In this document: piece by piece, positions 20,152-29,466 of the stretch
How the letters are laid out: each line of letters begins with the position of its first letter
Position numbering within the stretch: the stretch's first letter is position 1
Source: Yersinia alsatica
GTDB lineage: Bacteria; Pseudomonadota; Gammaproteobacteria; Enterobacterales; Enterobacteriaceae
Assembly: GCF_902170305.1 (NCBI RefSeq)
Contig: NZ_CABHWW010000014.1
Coordinates: 1-64,000 of the forward strand
Direction: 5' to 3'
DNA length: 64,000 bases
Notes under the pieces: model-generated
What the model was told of the DNA's origin: nothing
The model's input: only the letters and a program-made list of their open reading frames with translations
Database searches by the model: none
Translations under genes and position numbers: made by a program

Positions 20152-20865
20152 ATGGAAAATCAACCTAAGTTGAACAGTAGTAAAGAAGTCATAGCCTTTT
20201 TGGCTGAGCGGTTCCCGCTTTGCTTCACCGCCGAGGGCGAAGCACGTCCACTGAAGATCGGTATTTTTCAAGATCTGGTCGAACGTGTTCAGGGGGAAGA
20301 GAATTTAAGCAAAACGCAATTGCGTTCTGCGCTGCGTCTCTACACCTCAAGCTGGCGTTATCTTTATGGGGTCAAAGTCGGTGCTGAACGTGTTGATTTG
20401 GATGGCAACCCTTGTGGTGTGCTGGAAGAGCAACATGTCGAACATGCCCGCAAACAGCTGGAAGAGGCGAAAGCCCGTGTTCAAGCACAACGTGCTGAAC
20501 AACAAGCTAAAAAGCGCGAAGCTGCCATTGCTGCGGGTGAAACCCCAGAGCCACGTCGCCCACGTCCGGCAGGTAAAAAACCTGCGCCGCGTCGTGAAGC
20601 GGGTGCCCCTGTGGAAAACCGCAAGCCTCGTCAGTCACCTCGCCCGCAACAAGCTCGGCCACCTCGTCCACAGGCTGAGGAAAACCAGCCACGCCCTGTG
20701 CCGGTCACAGATATCTCTAAACTGCAAATTGGTCAAGAAATCAAAGTCAGAGCAGGTAAGAGTGCGATGGACGCAACCGTATTAGAAATCGCTAAAGATG
20801 GCGTACGGGTGCAGCTATCTTCCGGTCTGGCGATGATTGTGCGCGCAGAACACTTGCAGTTCTGA
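20152..20865 (+). CDS. proQ: RNA chaperone ProQ
   Basis: A 237-residue RNA-binding protein. The N-terminal FinO/ProQ domain (about 1-120) contains [27 protein letters not shown] and [15 protein letters not shown] long basic, proline- and alanine-rich linker (about 125-185) leads to a C-terminal Tudor-like domain ([15 protein letters not shown] to the end). ProQ binds structured small RNAs and mRNA 3' ends and affects ProP levels. prc follows after 19 bases, as in E. coli. Confidence 0.97.
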   Translation: MENQPKLNSSKEVIAFLAERFPLCFTAEGEARPLKIGIFQDLVERVQGEENLSKTQLRSALRLYTSSWRYLYGVKVGAERVDLDGNPCGVLEEQHVEHARKQLEEAKARVQAQRAEQQAKKREAAIAAGETPEPRRPRPAGKKPAPRREAGAPVENRKPRQSPRPQQARPPRPQAEENQPRPVPVTDISKLQIGQEIKVRAGKSAMDATVLEIAKDGVRVQLSSGLAMIVRAEHLQF

Positions 20866-20884
20866 TACGGAGGCCAACCTAGGC

Positions 20885-22951
20885 ATGAACAATTTTGTCA
20901 GACTAACAGCAATCGCAGGCTTGTTACTGGCGGGGGCGAGTTACGCGGCCGATACAACTTATCGCATCGATCAACTTCCTCAACTGCACCAGGAACCAGA
21001 GCATGCAACCGTGAGTGAGCGCGTAACATCGCGCTTCACTCGCTCTCACTATCGTCAATTTGCATTGGACGATCAGTTTTCAGCCAAGATATTTGATCGC
21101 TTCCTCAACATGCTGGATTACAGCCATAACGTGTTGTTGGCATCAGATGTGGCACAGTTCGCGGATAAAAAACATTCGCTGGACGATGAGTTAAAATCAG
21201 GTCAGCTAGATACGCCGTATGCGTTGTTCAATTTGGCGCAAAAACGTCGTTTTGAACGCTATCAATATGCATTGTCAGTGTTGGATCGGCCAATGGTCTT
21301 TACCGGTAATGACACCATTGATATTGATCGCAGCAAAGCCCCGTGGCCGACCAGCGAAGCCGAGCTGAATAAGCTTTGGGACGCTAAAGTTAAATACGAT
21401 CAGCTTAATTTGAAATTGACCGGTAAAACGGATAAAGAGATCAAAGAAACGCTGACGAAACGCTATCAGGCAGCCATTAAGCGTTTGACGCAAAGTAATA
21501 GCGAAGACGTCTTCCAGTTGATCATGAATGCGTTTGCTCACGAAATCGACCCCCATACCAATTACCTCTCACCACGCAATACTGAACAGTTCAATACCGA
21601 GATGAGCTTGTCTCTGGAAGGTATCGGCGCAGTCCTGCAAATGGATGATGATTACACGTTAATCAACTCTATGGTTCCAGGCGGCCCAGCGGCGAAAAGT
21701 AAAACTATCGCGGTAGGTGATCGGGTGATCGGCGTTGGTCAAACGGGTAAACCGATGGTCGATGTGATTGGCTGGCGTCTTGACGATGTCGTCGCGCTAA
21801 TCAAAGGGCCGAAGGGCAGTAAAGTGCGTTTGGAGATTTTACCTGCGGGTAAAGGGACGAAACCTCGCACTGTGACACTAACTCGCGAACGTATTCGTTT
21901 AGAAGACCGTGCAGTGAAAATGTCGGTGAAAACTATCGGCAAAGAGCGTGTCGGGGTATTGGATATTCCGGGTTTCTATGTTGGCCTGACTGAAGACGTT
22001 AAGGTGCAACTACAGAAGCTGGAAAAACAAAATGTCAGCAGCATTATCATCGACTTGCGTAGCAATGGCGGTGGCGCACTGACAGAAGCCGTCTCTCTGT
22101 CTGGTCTGTTTATTCCGAGTGGTCCAGTGGTCCAGGTTCGGGATAACAATGGCAAAGTACGCGAAGACAGTGATACTGACGGCGTGGTGTACTACAAAGG
22201 CCCGCTGGTGGTATTGGTTGACCGCTACAGTGCCTCTGCTTCCGAAATCTTTGCTGCGGCAATGCAGGATTATGGTCGTGCACTGATTGTCGGTGAGCCG
22301 ACCTTTGGTAAAGGTACAGTGCAACAGTATCGTTCACTGAATCGTATTTACGATCAGATGCTGCGCCCTGAATGGCCGGCCTTGGGTTCACTGCAATACA
22401 CTATCCAGAAATTCTACCGGGTAGATGGCGGCAGTACTCAGCGCAAAGGTGTTACTCCGGATATCGTGATGCCAACAGGTGTTGATCCGGCGGAAACGGG
22501 TGAAAGCTTCGAAGACAATGCCTTGCCGTGGGACAGCATCAATGCTGCCAGCTATACCAAGACGGGTGATCTGAAACCGTTGGAGCCAGAGTTACTTAAA
22601 ATTCATGCGGCGCGTATCGCTGCTGATCCTGAGTTCCAACATATTCAGCAAGATATTGAACGCTATAAGGCACTGAAAGATAAGAAAAACATTGTCTCTC
22701 TTAATTACGCTCAGCGCGAGAAAGAGAACCATGATGATGATGCCACACGCCTGAATCGCTTAAATGAGCGCTTCAAACGTGAAGGTAAAAAGCCACTGAA
22801 GTCATTGGAAGATTTGCCAAAAGACTATCAGGAGCCGGACCCTTATCTGGATGAAACCGTGCATATTGCATTGGATTTAGCCCATAAAGAAAAAGCACAG
22901 CCACAAGTTGAGCCTCAACCCGCAACAGCGGCGGCAACAACTGCAAAATAA
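20885..22951 (+). CDS. prc: Tail-specific periplasmic protease Prc (Tsp)
   Basis: A 688-residue periplasmic serine protease of family S41. The signal peptide ends near SYAAD; a PDZ domain lies around 235-325 (LEGIGAVLQMDDDYTLI onward); the protease core has IIDLRSNGGGAL, the catalytic Ser in YSASASEIFAAA and the catalytic Lys in PTFGKGTVQQ. In E. coli it trims FtsI and degrades ssrA-tagged and other proteins by their C-termini. The ATG at 20885 begins a good signal peptide; the upstream extension overlaps proQ and is rejected. A terminator follows. Confidence 0.97.
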   Translation: MNNFVRLTAIAGLLLAGASYAADTTYRIDQLPQLHQEPEHATVSERVTSRFTRSHYRQFALDDQFSAKIFDRFLNMLDYSHNVLLASDVAQFADKKHSLDDELKSGQLDTPYALFNLAQKRRFERYQYALSVLDRPMVFTGNDTIDIDRSKAPWPTSEAELNKLWDAKVKYDQLNLKLTGKTDKEIKETLTKRYQAAIKRLTQSNSEDVFQLIMNAFAHEIDPHTNYLSPRNTEQFNTEMSLSLEGIGAVLQMDDDYTLINSMVPGGPAAKSKTIAVGDRVIGVGQTGKPMVDVIGWRLDDVVALIKGPKGSKVRLEILPAGKGTKPRTVTLTRERIRLEDRAVKMSVKTIGKERVGVLDIPGFYVGLTEDVKVQLQKLEKQNVSSIIIDLRSNGGGALTEAVSLSGLFIPSGPVVQVRDNNGKVREDSDTDGVVYYKGPLVVLVDRYSASASEIFAAAMQDYGRALIVGEPTFGKGTVQQYRSLNRIYDQMLRPEWPALGSLQYTIQKFYRVDGGSTQRKGVTPDIVMPTGVDPAETGESFEDNALPWDSINAASYTKTGDLKPLEPELLKIHAARIAADPEFQHIQQDIERYKALKDKKNIVSLNYAQREKENHDDDATRLNRLNERFKREGKKPLKSLEDLPKDYQEPDPYLDETVHIALDLAHKEKAQPQVEPQPATAAATTAK

Positions 22952-22970
22952 TTGCGGCTGATATTAATAA

Positions 22971-23000
22971 TCCGGGTTCTATTGAGCCCGGATTTTTTTT
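22971..23000 (+). terminator. Rho-independent terminator of prc
   Basis: A 9-bp GC-rich stem (TCCGGGTTC with GAGCCCGGA, one G-T pair) with a 4-base loop, followed by a run of T residues. It ends the proQ-prc transcript. Confidence 0.85.
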
Positions 23001-23071
23001 GCTTTTTTTATAGCGAAGCTAATGAATTGGCGAAAAAATAGCAGAATATGTAATGAAAAGTATCCAAATTT

Positions 23072-23086
23072 GTAAAGTTATGTTGA
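23072..23086 (+). promoter_or_regulatory. Possible CpxR box upstream of htpX
   Basis: GTAAA-N5-GTTGA resembles the CpxR consensus GTAAA-N5-GTAAA (second half 3 of 5). E. coli htpX is a Cpx and heat-shock target, which motivates the call. The site is about 190 bases before the ATG. The rest of the 22952-23273 interval holds the prc terminator and AT-rich sequence. Confidence 0.25.
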
Positions 23087-23273
23087 TTTACTCTCTTAGA
23101 ACTTAACAAGCCTTGAAAATTTATCAGATGCCCATACGATCAGCATATCTCAGCAGTAATTTGGCTAAGTCATCATTCAGTTTTATAGCAATTATGACTT
23201 AATACCTATTTTGACTTAATGCAGTGTCGATTTAGTACAATCGCCAATTAACACAATAAGGAAATAAATTTTT

Positions 23274-24155
23274 ATGATGCGTATCGCTCTGTTCCTTCTC
23301 ACCAACCTAGCCGTTATGTTGGTGTTCGGGTTGGTGCTTAGCCTGACAGGTATTCAGTCCAGCAGTGTGCAGGGGCTGATGATCATGGCCGGTCTGTTTG
23401 GTTTCGGCGGCGCATTCGTTTCGTTGCTGATGTCCAAATGGATGGCTTTGCGTTCAGTAGGTGGTGAAGTTATCGAACAGCCACGTAATGAAACTGAACG
23501 TTGGTTGCTGGAGACTGTGCGTCGCCAGTCTCAGCAGGCTGGCATTGCCATGCCACAAGTGGCTATCTATCAGGCCCCGGATATTAATGCCTTTGCCACA
23601 GGGGCTCGCCGTGATGCTTCACTGGTCGCCGTCAGTACTGGCCTTTTGCAAAATATGAGCCGTGATGAGGCTGAAGCGGTTATTGCCCATGAAATTAGTC
23701 ATGTGGCTAATGGTGATATGGTCACCATGACCTTGATTCAAGGGATTGTGAATACATTTGTCATCTTCATTTCGCGCCTGATTGCGCAAGTTGCTGCTGG
23801 CTTCTTGTCTGGCGACCGCGACAATGAGGGCAGTAGTTCCGGCAACCCGATGGTTTATTTTGCCGTATCAATGGTATTGGAGTTAGTGTTCGGTATTCTT
23901 GCCAGTATCATTACCATGTGGTTCTCGCGTCACCGTGAGTTCCATGCCGATGCCGGTTCAGCAAGGCTGGTAGGGCGTGAGAAGATGATTGCCGCATTGC
24001 AGCGCTTGAAAACCAGCTATGAGCCACAGGAAGCTGGCAGCATGATGGCTTTTTGCATTAACGGTAAATCTAAATCATTCAGCGAGTTGTTCATGTCGCA
24101 TCCGCCGCTGGATAAACGTATTGAAGCGCTGCGTTCTGGTCAATATCTGAAATAA
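23274..24155 (+). CDS. htpX: Membrane zinc metalloprotease HtpX
   Basis: A 293-residue inner-membrane protease of family M48, the same length as E. coli HtpX. Two N-terminal membrane helices are followed by the zinc motif HEISH ([15 protein letters not shown]), two further hydrophobic segments, and the downstream zinc ligand region [13 protein letters not shown]. It takes part in membrane-protein quality control alongside FtsH. AAGGAAAT precedes the start. Confidence 0.97.
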   Translation: MMRIALFLLTNLAVMLVFGLVLSLTGIQSSSVQGLMIMAGLFGFGGAFVSLLMSKWMALRSVGGEVIEQPRNETERWLLETVRRQSQQAGIAMPQVAIYQAPDINAFATGARRDASLVAVSTGLLQNMSRDEAEAVIAHEISHVANGDMVTMTLIQGIVNTFVIFISRLIAQVAAGFLSGDRDNEGSSSGNPMVYFAVSMVLELVFGILASIITMWFSRHREFHADAGSARLVGREKMIAALQRLKTSYEPQEAGSMMAFCINGKSKSFSELFMSHPPLDKRIEALRSGQYLK

Positions 24156-24193
24156 CCAGCATAGCAGCGGAACATTAAAGTTGGTTTTAAAAC

Positions 24194-24225
24194 TCGCGGA
24201 GAGTGTCGCAAGAGACTCTCCGCGA
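24194..24225. repeat. Strong hairpin with GCAA tetraloop after htpX
   Basis: An 11-bp perfect stem (TCGCGGAGAGT with ACTCTCCGCGA) continues, after one G-G mismatch, through two more pairs to a GCAA tetraloop. It starts 38 bases past the htpX stop. No U-run follows, so it may be an mRNA 3'-end stabiliser rather than an intrinsic terminator. Confidence 0.6.
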
Positions 24226-24601
24226 ATGTTATATAAGGCACACCCCACCAAGAAACAGGGCCATTGGCCTGATACCTCAGAAGTTATCTCCTCTCTTTAG
24301 CTCGCGCCAAAGTCACTATTGCCACACTTATTAGTCATTAAAAATAAGGAATGAGTAACAGAAAACAGTATGAATACTATTTCATATGGCTATCATGAAA
24401 TTGAACGTGACCTTTAATCAAATCTACTTTATTAAGCTAATTCTATAGCACTATAAATAATATAATCATGCGTTAATTAAGGTTGAAGCATGAGTTATTT
24501 ATTGAATGAAAAGTGCCAAGCTATCAGCTTCAATACTATTTAGTCGATGGCGCTAATCTTGCTATGACTTAATAATTTACATTATTTTATATGGATTAAT
24601 T
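24226..24601. other. AT-rich intergenic stretch, no gene seen
   Basis: 376 bases between the htpX hairpin and the next gene. It becomes strongly AT-rich to the right. No ribosome-site-supported open frame was found. It should hold the promoter of the gene at 24602, but several AT-rich hexamers could serve and none stands out. Confidence 0.4.
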
Positions 24602-25228
24602 ATGAAGAAAATTACGTCATCATCATTATTGTTATTTATGGGGGTAATTGGCAGCTGTATACCTCAGTTTGCTACCGCTGATATGTGGCGAGAGCCCACG
24701 CCAGAAATTAAGCAAGGGAAGTATTTCAGCCTGATTGTTGACCGCGGCGAATTGAAAAAAGCAGTCAAAGATTCCAATAATGAATATCTCTTTTCTGAGA
24801 AAGGGGCTGGGACTAAGCCGCTGGTGTTGGTAGGAACCGCCGTTGAAGTTGCGGAGTTCCTGCTTAACAATGAAACCAGTGGGATTGAAAACCATATCGC
24901 TGATTTACCTGATATTTACATGGGTATCTCCCCCTACGTGGTCAGGCAGCGCTTTAGCGGTTTATTCCCACTTAATGATATTTTAATCGCCTCAGTTGAA
25001 CAGGCACAAAAATTTTTACCTTTCGGCACTATTCTTACCGATGCAGCAGGTATTCCAAGTGACCTTAAAGGCTTGAATGATGCACTCCATCAATTAGATG
25101 CAAAACAAAAAGAAAGTGGCCCCATTCTGTATGTCAAATTCAGTTATTTACCTGAAGAAGGTATGGTTAAGATTGGCAGAAAAACAATTAGCTTTGGCAA
25201 GATATTAAAAATCATGCAAAATAAATGA
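24602..25228 (+). CDS. Hypothetical exported protein
   Basis: I do not recognise this 208-residue protein. It has a clear signal peptide (MKKITSSSLLLFMGVIG, probable cleavage at ATA-DMW), so it is periplasmic or secreted. The mature part, about 180 residues, seems a compact mixed alpha/beta domain with segments such as GKYFSLIVDRGELKKAV, KPLVLVGTAVEVAEFLL and GPILYVKFSYLPEEG; there are no cysteines in the mature part. It sits alone in AT-rich DNA between htpX and yebQ, which adjoin in E. coli. Function cannot be assigned. Confidence 0.75.
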   Translation: MKKITSSSLLLFMGVIGSCIPQFATADMWREPTPEIKQGKYFSLIVDRGELKKAVKDSNNEYLFSEKGAGTKPLVLVGTAVEVAEFLLNNETSGIENHIADLPDIYMGISPYVVRQRFSGLFPLNDILIASVEQAQKFLPFGTILTDAAGIPSDLKGLNDALHQLDAKQKESGPILYVKFSYLPEEGMVKIGRKTISFGKILKIMQNK

Positions 25229-25340
25229 TAAACAACTTATTTAAATAAATATCTGTCGCGAAAAATAATATTCTGGCGAGTATTACTTGGCAGGATAATA
25301 ACTAGGGAATTTATTATAGTAATAATATATAAAGATAAAT

Positions 25341-25366
25341 AAAACCCTCACATCGGCGGGGGTTTT
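25341..25366 (-). terminator. Terminator between the exported-protein gene and yebQ
   Basis: AAAACCC (25341-25347) pairs with GGGTTTT (25360-25366). Read on the minus strand the stem ends in TTTTATTTATC, suitable for yebQ; it could also end the plus-strand gene. Confidence 0.6.
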
Positions 25367-25381
25367 AGCATGACAATAAGC

Positions 25382-26749
25382 TTAGCTCCGTTTTTGGCTT
25401 ACGCGCAATAAACTGACCAATGCCGCGATACTGGCAAAACATCCAGCCAGAACCAGCGAAGCATGAGTTCCACCGGTTGAAAACATATTAAACATCAGCG
25501 CAACCAATGCCGCGCCAGTTGTTTGCCCCAATAGTCTTGCCGTCCCTAACATCCCGCTGGCACCACCGCTGCGCTGCTGAGGGGCTGCGGAAATAATAGT
25601 GTGGTTATTAGGCGACTGGAACAGACCAAAGCCAGCTCCACACAACACCATCCGCCAGATGATATCGATATCACTAGGGTCAGCCGGTAATATTGCCAAC
25701 AGGAATAAACCACTGGCAAAGACCGCCAGACCAATCCCACCCAGTAATCCAGCATGGTAGCGTTCAACCAAGCGCCCAGCGATAGGCGCGACAACCATAG
25801 TGGCCAGTGGCCATGGTGTTAGCAGCAGTCCGGTGGCGACTTCATCACGCCCCAATACGCTTTGTAAGAAAAATGGCAGTGAAACCATTGCCAGCATTTG
25901 TGCGGCGAAAGAGCAAATTGATGTGCCGATTGATAGTGCGAAAATGGGAATGCGCAGCAAATCAACCGGAAGTAAAGGGAAGGGCTGGCTAAGTTGGCGA
26001 CGCACAAAGAAGAAGCCAATAAGCAGTAATGCGATGACTTCGGCAGCAATCAGTGTTGGGCTTTCTCCTTGGGCAAAACCGCTGATAGCGGTGATCAGTA
26101 GGCCAAATGTCAGTGCATTCATTATGCAACTGGTCATATCAAAGCGATTGCCATTACTTTTCATGTTATTGGCAGGTAAGTACTTCATACCCAGCCCCCA
26201 TGCCGCTAACCCGATGGGAACGTTAACCGCAAACAGCCATTGCCAGGATGCAACCGATAATATGGCGGAGGCAATGGTGGGGCCAGCCGCGGCAGAAACC
26301 GCCACGATCAGTGAGTTTATACCGATACCTCGGCCCAACTGTGCCCGCGGATAAATAATGCGAATCAATGCAGTATTAACACTCATCAGTGCCGCAGCAC
26401 CAAGCCCTTGCAGCACTCGGGCAAATGTCAGTGTCCAGAGAGAGTCCGACAGGGCACAAAACAGTGATGTGATACTAAATACCAATAGACCGGCCTGATA
26501 TACCCGCCGATAACCAATGATGTCACCCAGTGAAGCCATAGAAAGCAGTGATACGGTAATGGCCAACTGGTAGGCATTTACCACCCAGATAGATGTGGCG
26601 GGGCTGGCATTCAGGTCACGGGCAATGGTCGGTAGCGCGACGTTAGCAATAGTGCCGTCCAGCACGGCTATCGTAATACCTAAAGCGATAACCAGTATTG
26701 CAGCATAGCGCTGAGGAACCGGCATTCCATCTGTTGCTGATGGGTTCAT
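25382..26749 (-). CDS. yebQ: MFS transporter YebQ
   Basis: A 455-residue inner-membrane transporter of the DHA2 branch. Motifs include VLDGTIANVALPTIA in the first helix, GDIIGYRRVY in the loop, ARVLQGLGAAALMSVN and FGLLITAISGFAQGES. It closely resembles E. coli YebQ, a putative drug efflux protein, and keeps the same position next to kdgR. The substrate is unknown. It is divergent from ogl; the 303-base gap holds a KdgR operator near ogl. Confidence 0.92.
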   Translation of the reverse strand: MNPSATDGMPVPQRYAAILVIALGITIAVLDGTIANVALPTIARDLNASPATSIWVVNAYQLAITVSLLSMASLGDIIGYRRVYQAGLLVFSITSLFCALSDSLWTLTFARVLQGLGAAALMSVNTALIRIIYPRAQLGRGIGINSLIVAVSAAAGPTIASAILSVASWQWLFAVNVPIGLAAWGLGMKYLPANNMKSNGNRFDMTSCIMNALTFGLLITAISGFAQGESPTLIAAEVIALLLIGFFFVRRQLSQPFPLLPVDLLRIPIFALSIGTSICSFAAQMLAMVSLPFFLQSVLGRDEVATGLLLTPWPLATMVVAPIAGRLVERYHAGLLGGIGLAVFASGLFLLAILPADPSDIDIIWRMVLCGAGFGLFQSPNNHTIISAAPQQRSGGASGMLGTARLLGQTTGAALVALMFNMFSTGGTHASLVLAGCFASIAALVSLLRVSQKRS

Positions 26750-26959
26750 AGGTTTTATCTGTAAAAATAATAAGGTAGGGGAATTTTTCTATGCTAACGA
26801 TTATTGTGCTTGAATGCATCCCTACCAGCAGGGTTATTTGTAAAAGACAATTTTTTTCAAAAAAGAGTACATAAGTTGCTATCAAAGCAAGATTAACAGC
26901 CTGATAAGGACAGTAATTTGTGTAAATCAGTAAAAACAGAACCACGATCACGGAAAAAT

Positions 26960-26972
26960 GAAACATCGTTTC
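26960..26972 (+). promoter_or_regulatory. KdgR operator upstream of ogl
   Basis: GAAACATCGTTTC within AAAAATGAAACATCGTTTCTATAAT matches the KdgR consensus built on GAAAC-N3-GTTTC with A/T-rich flanks. It lies about 80 bases before the ogl ATG. The TATAAT overlapping its right edge could be the -10, so repressor binding would block transcription. Confidence 0.8.
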
Positions 26973-27052
26973 TATAATGTGAGATAGTATTAGCCGAACA
27001 GGTTCCCCTGCGGGCAAATTTTAATTCTCTGATGATTTTAAGGACTTTCCGG

Positions 27053-28219
27053 ATGGCCAAAGGTAAACAAATCCCCCTGACATTTCATACTTATCAGGAT
27101 GCCTCTACCGGTGCACAAGTGACACGTCTGACGCCTCCTGATGTGACTTGCCACCGTAACTATTTCTATCAAAAATGTTTCACCCGTGATGGCAGCAAAC
27201 TGTTGTTTGGCGGCGCTTTTGATGGCCCGTGGAACTATTACCTGCTGGATCTCAATACTCGGGTGGCAACACAACTGACAGAAGGGCGTGGCGACAATAC
27301 TTTTGGTGGTTTCTTATCACCGGATGACGATGCGCTGTTTTATGTGAAGGATGGTCGCAACCTGATGCGCGTTGATCTGGCCTCTTTGGCAGAGAACGTG
27401 GTTTATCAAGTGCCGGAAGAGTGGGTTGGTTATGGTACTTGGGTAGCAAACTCAGATTGTACCAAGTTAGTGGGTATTGAGATTAAGCGTGAAGATTGGC
27501 AACCGCTGACTGACTGGAAAAAATTCCACGAGTTCTATTTCACGAAACCCTGCTGCCGACTGATGCGTGTTGATTTAAAAACAGGTGAGTCAGCGGTAAT
27601 TCTGCAAGAAAATCAGTGGCTTGGTCATCCAATTTATCGCCCATATGATGACAATACAGTAGCGTTCTGCCATGAAGGTCCACACGACTTGGTTGACGCA
27701 CGTATGTGGTTAATCAATGAAGACGGCAGCAATATGCGTAAGGTGAAAACCCACGCCGCAGGCGAAAGCTGCACCCATGAATTCTGGGTACCAGATGGTT
27801 CAGCCTTGGTGTATGTCTCTTACATGAAAGGCAGCCCGGACCGTTTTATTTACAGTGCAGATCCAGAAACACTGGAAAACCGCCAACTGACCTCAATGCC
27901 AGCCTGTTCTCATCTCATGAGTAACTATGATGGCACTCTGATGGTTGGTGATGGTTCTGATGCACCAGTAGATGTCCAAGATGATAGCGGCTATAAGATC
28001 GAAAACGATCCTTTCCTCTATGTTTTCAACATGAAAAATGGCACTCAGCATCGTATTGCTCGCCACGACACTTCATGGAAAGTATTCGAAGGCGATCGCC
28101 AAGTAACACATCCGCATCCTTCCTTTACGCCTGATGATAAACAAGTGCTGTTTACATCTGACGTTCACGGTAAGCCGGCATTATATTTGGCCACATTGCC
28201 TGAGTCGGTCTGGAAATAG
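27053..28219 (+). CDS. ogl: Oligogalacturonate lyase Ogl (family PL22)
   Basis: A 388-residue cytoplasmic lyase that splits digalacturonate and its 4,5-unsaturated form into unsaturated monomer units, the last depolymerisation step of pectin breakdown. It begins MAKGKQIPLTFHTYQD and has repeated beta-propeller blades (for example FTRDGSKLLFGGAF, SPDDDALFYVKDGRNLM, FTPDDKQVLFTSDVHG). Manganese-site residues in the family are His and Gln; the conserved CTHEFWVPDG and HLMSNYDG segments are present. Length matches the Dickeya enzyme. Start chosen for AAGGA before ATG 27053. It is regulated by KdgR, encoded next door. Confidence 0.96.
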   Translation: MAKGKQIPLTFHTYQDASTGAQVTRLTPPDVTCHRNYFYQKCFTRDGSKLLFGGAFDGPWNYYLLDLNTRVATQLTEGRGDNTFGGFLSPDDDALFYVKDGRNLMRVDLASLAENVVYQVPEEWVGYGTWVANSDCTKLVGIEIKREDWQPLTDWKKFHEFYFTKPCCRLMRVDLKTGESAVILQENQWLGHPIYRPYDDNTVAFCHEGPHDLVDARMWLINEDGSNMRKVKTHAAGESCTHEFWVPDGSALVYVSYMKGSPDRFIYSADPETLENRQLTSMPACSHLMSNYDGTLMVGDGSDAPVDVQDDSGYKIENDPFLYVFNMKNGTQHRIARHDTSWKVFEGDRQVTHPHPSFTPDDKQVLFTSDVHGKPALYLATLPESVWK

Positions 28220-28232
28220 TTGAATTTTGCAC

Positions 28233-28257
28233 TAGCCTCTTTCATGGAAAGAGGCTA
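28233..28257 (+). terminator. Terminator-like hairpin after ogl
   Basis: A perfect 10-bp stem (TAGCCTCTTT with AAAGAGGCTA) around CATGG, 13 bases after the ogl stop. The following ATTTGCTG gives only a weak U-tract. Confidence 0.6.
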
Positions 28258-28405
28258 ATTTGCTGTCTGCAAGGCTTTTATCCGATTATTCACATTGGTT
28301 TATTGCACAGTCTCGCGACTTCCCTTTATAATAAAACCACTGTTCTATTTTTTTTAAAACATATTGTTTTATGAAACACAGAAAACTGAGTAGGGTAACC
28401 AAACA

Positions 28406-29197
28406 ATGGCTATTGCAGATCTAGATAAACAGCCCGACTCTGTTTCGTCGGTTCTGAAAGTTTTTGGCATCTTACAAGCATTGGGCGAAGAACGGGAAAT
28501 TGGTATTACCGAACTTTCTCAACGTGTAATGATGCCTAAGAGTACAGTATACCGCTTCCTTCAGACCATGAAATCCTTGGGCTATGTAGCACAGGAAGGC
28601 GAATCAGAGAAATACTCCTTAACGTTGAAGTTATTCGAGTTGGGAGCTAAAGCACTACAAAATGTCGATTTGATTCGTAGCGCTGATATACAAATGCGTG
28701 AATTATCCAATGAAACTCGTGAAACTATTCACTTGGGTGCTTTGGATGAAGACAGCATCGTTTATATACATAAAATTGACTCTATGTATAACCTGCGGAT
28801 GCATTCTCGCATTGGGCGTCGTAATCCACTGCACAGTACGGCCATTGGTAAAGTGCTGCTGGCATGGCGTGACCGTGGTGAAGTAGAAGAAATCTTGTCT
28901 CACATCGAGTTTACCCGCAGTACCAAACATACTTTGGGCAGTGCCGCAGAATTGTTGCCAGTGCTGGATAAAGTTCGTGAACAAGGTTTCGGCGAAGATG
29001 TTGAAGAACAAGAAGAAGGTCTGCGTTGTATCGCTGTCCCTGTTTTTGACCGCTTCGGCGTGGTGATTGCCGGGTTAAGTATTTCATATCCAACATTGCG
29101 TTTTTCTGAAGACAGTAAGAGCGATATTGTGAAATCTTTACATCGTGCAGCGCGCAATATTTCAGAACAGATGGGTTATCGCGATTATCCTTTCTGA
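28406..29197 (+). CDS. kdgR: Pectin regulon repressor KdgR (IclR family)
   Basis: A 263-residue IclR-family repressor. The N-terminal winged helix (about 15-80) includes ITELSQRVMMPKSTVYRFLQTMKSLGYV; the C-terminal effector domain (about 95-255) contains RIGRRNPLHSTAIGKVLLAW and EEGLRCIAVPVFDRFG. KdgR represses pectin and ketodeoxygluconate genes and is released by 2-keto-3-deoxygluconate. Operators for it are visible at ogl, kdgM, pelW and kduI-kdgF in this window. AGGGTAACC precedes the start. Confidence 0.97.
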   Translation: MAIADLDKQPDSVSSVLKVFGILQALGEEREIGITELSQRVMMPKSTVYRFLQTMKSLGYVAQEGESEKYSLTLKLFELGAKALQNVDLIRSADIQMRELSNETRETIHLGALDEDSIVYIHKIDSMYNLRMHSRIGRRNPLHSTAIGKVLLAWRDRGEVEEILSHIEFTRSTKHTLGSAAELLPVLDKVREQGFGEDVEEQEEGLRCIAVPVFDRFGVVIAGLSISYPTLRFSEDSKSDIVKSLHRAARNISEQMGYRDYPF

Positions 29198-29287
29198 GGA
29201 AATTTCTAATTAGGGTAAATACTGTATAATTATTGGATATTTGTAATCAGCTGTTAATTATAACTATTTATTCCTTTCCATCCCAAG

Positions 29288-29315
29288 CGGCTCCTATAAT
29301 CAGGGGCCGTTTTTA
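29288..29315 (+). terminator. Terminator of kdgR
   Basis: CGGCTCC pairs with GGGGCCG (one G-T pair) across an 8-base loop and runs into TTTTTATT, about 90 bases after the kdgR stop. Confidence 0.7.
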
Positions 29316-29466
29316 TTGACAATCATACCTCATGACGGCAACGTCAAGGCACTCAGTGTATAAGTCTTCTCAAATCTTAATAGTTATTATTTAGAAACAT
29401 TGTTTATAGTTCATTTAGTTCTGCTGGGTCACTATAACCGTGCTTAAGCATATTATAGGGAGAAAT

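Noticed and set aside
28346-28372. AAAACA-N3-TGTTTT dyad upstream of kdgR as a KdgR autoregulation site
   Set aside because: The dyad spacing differs from the GAAAC-N3-GTTTC core and the G and C positions are replaced.
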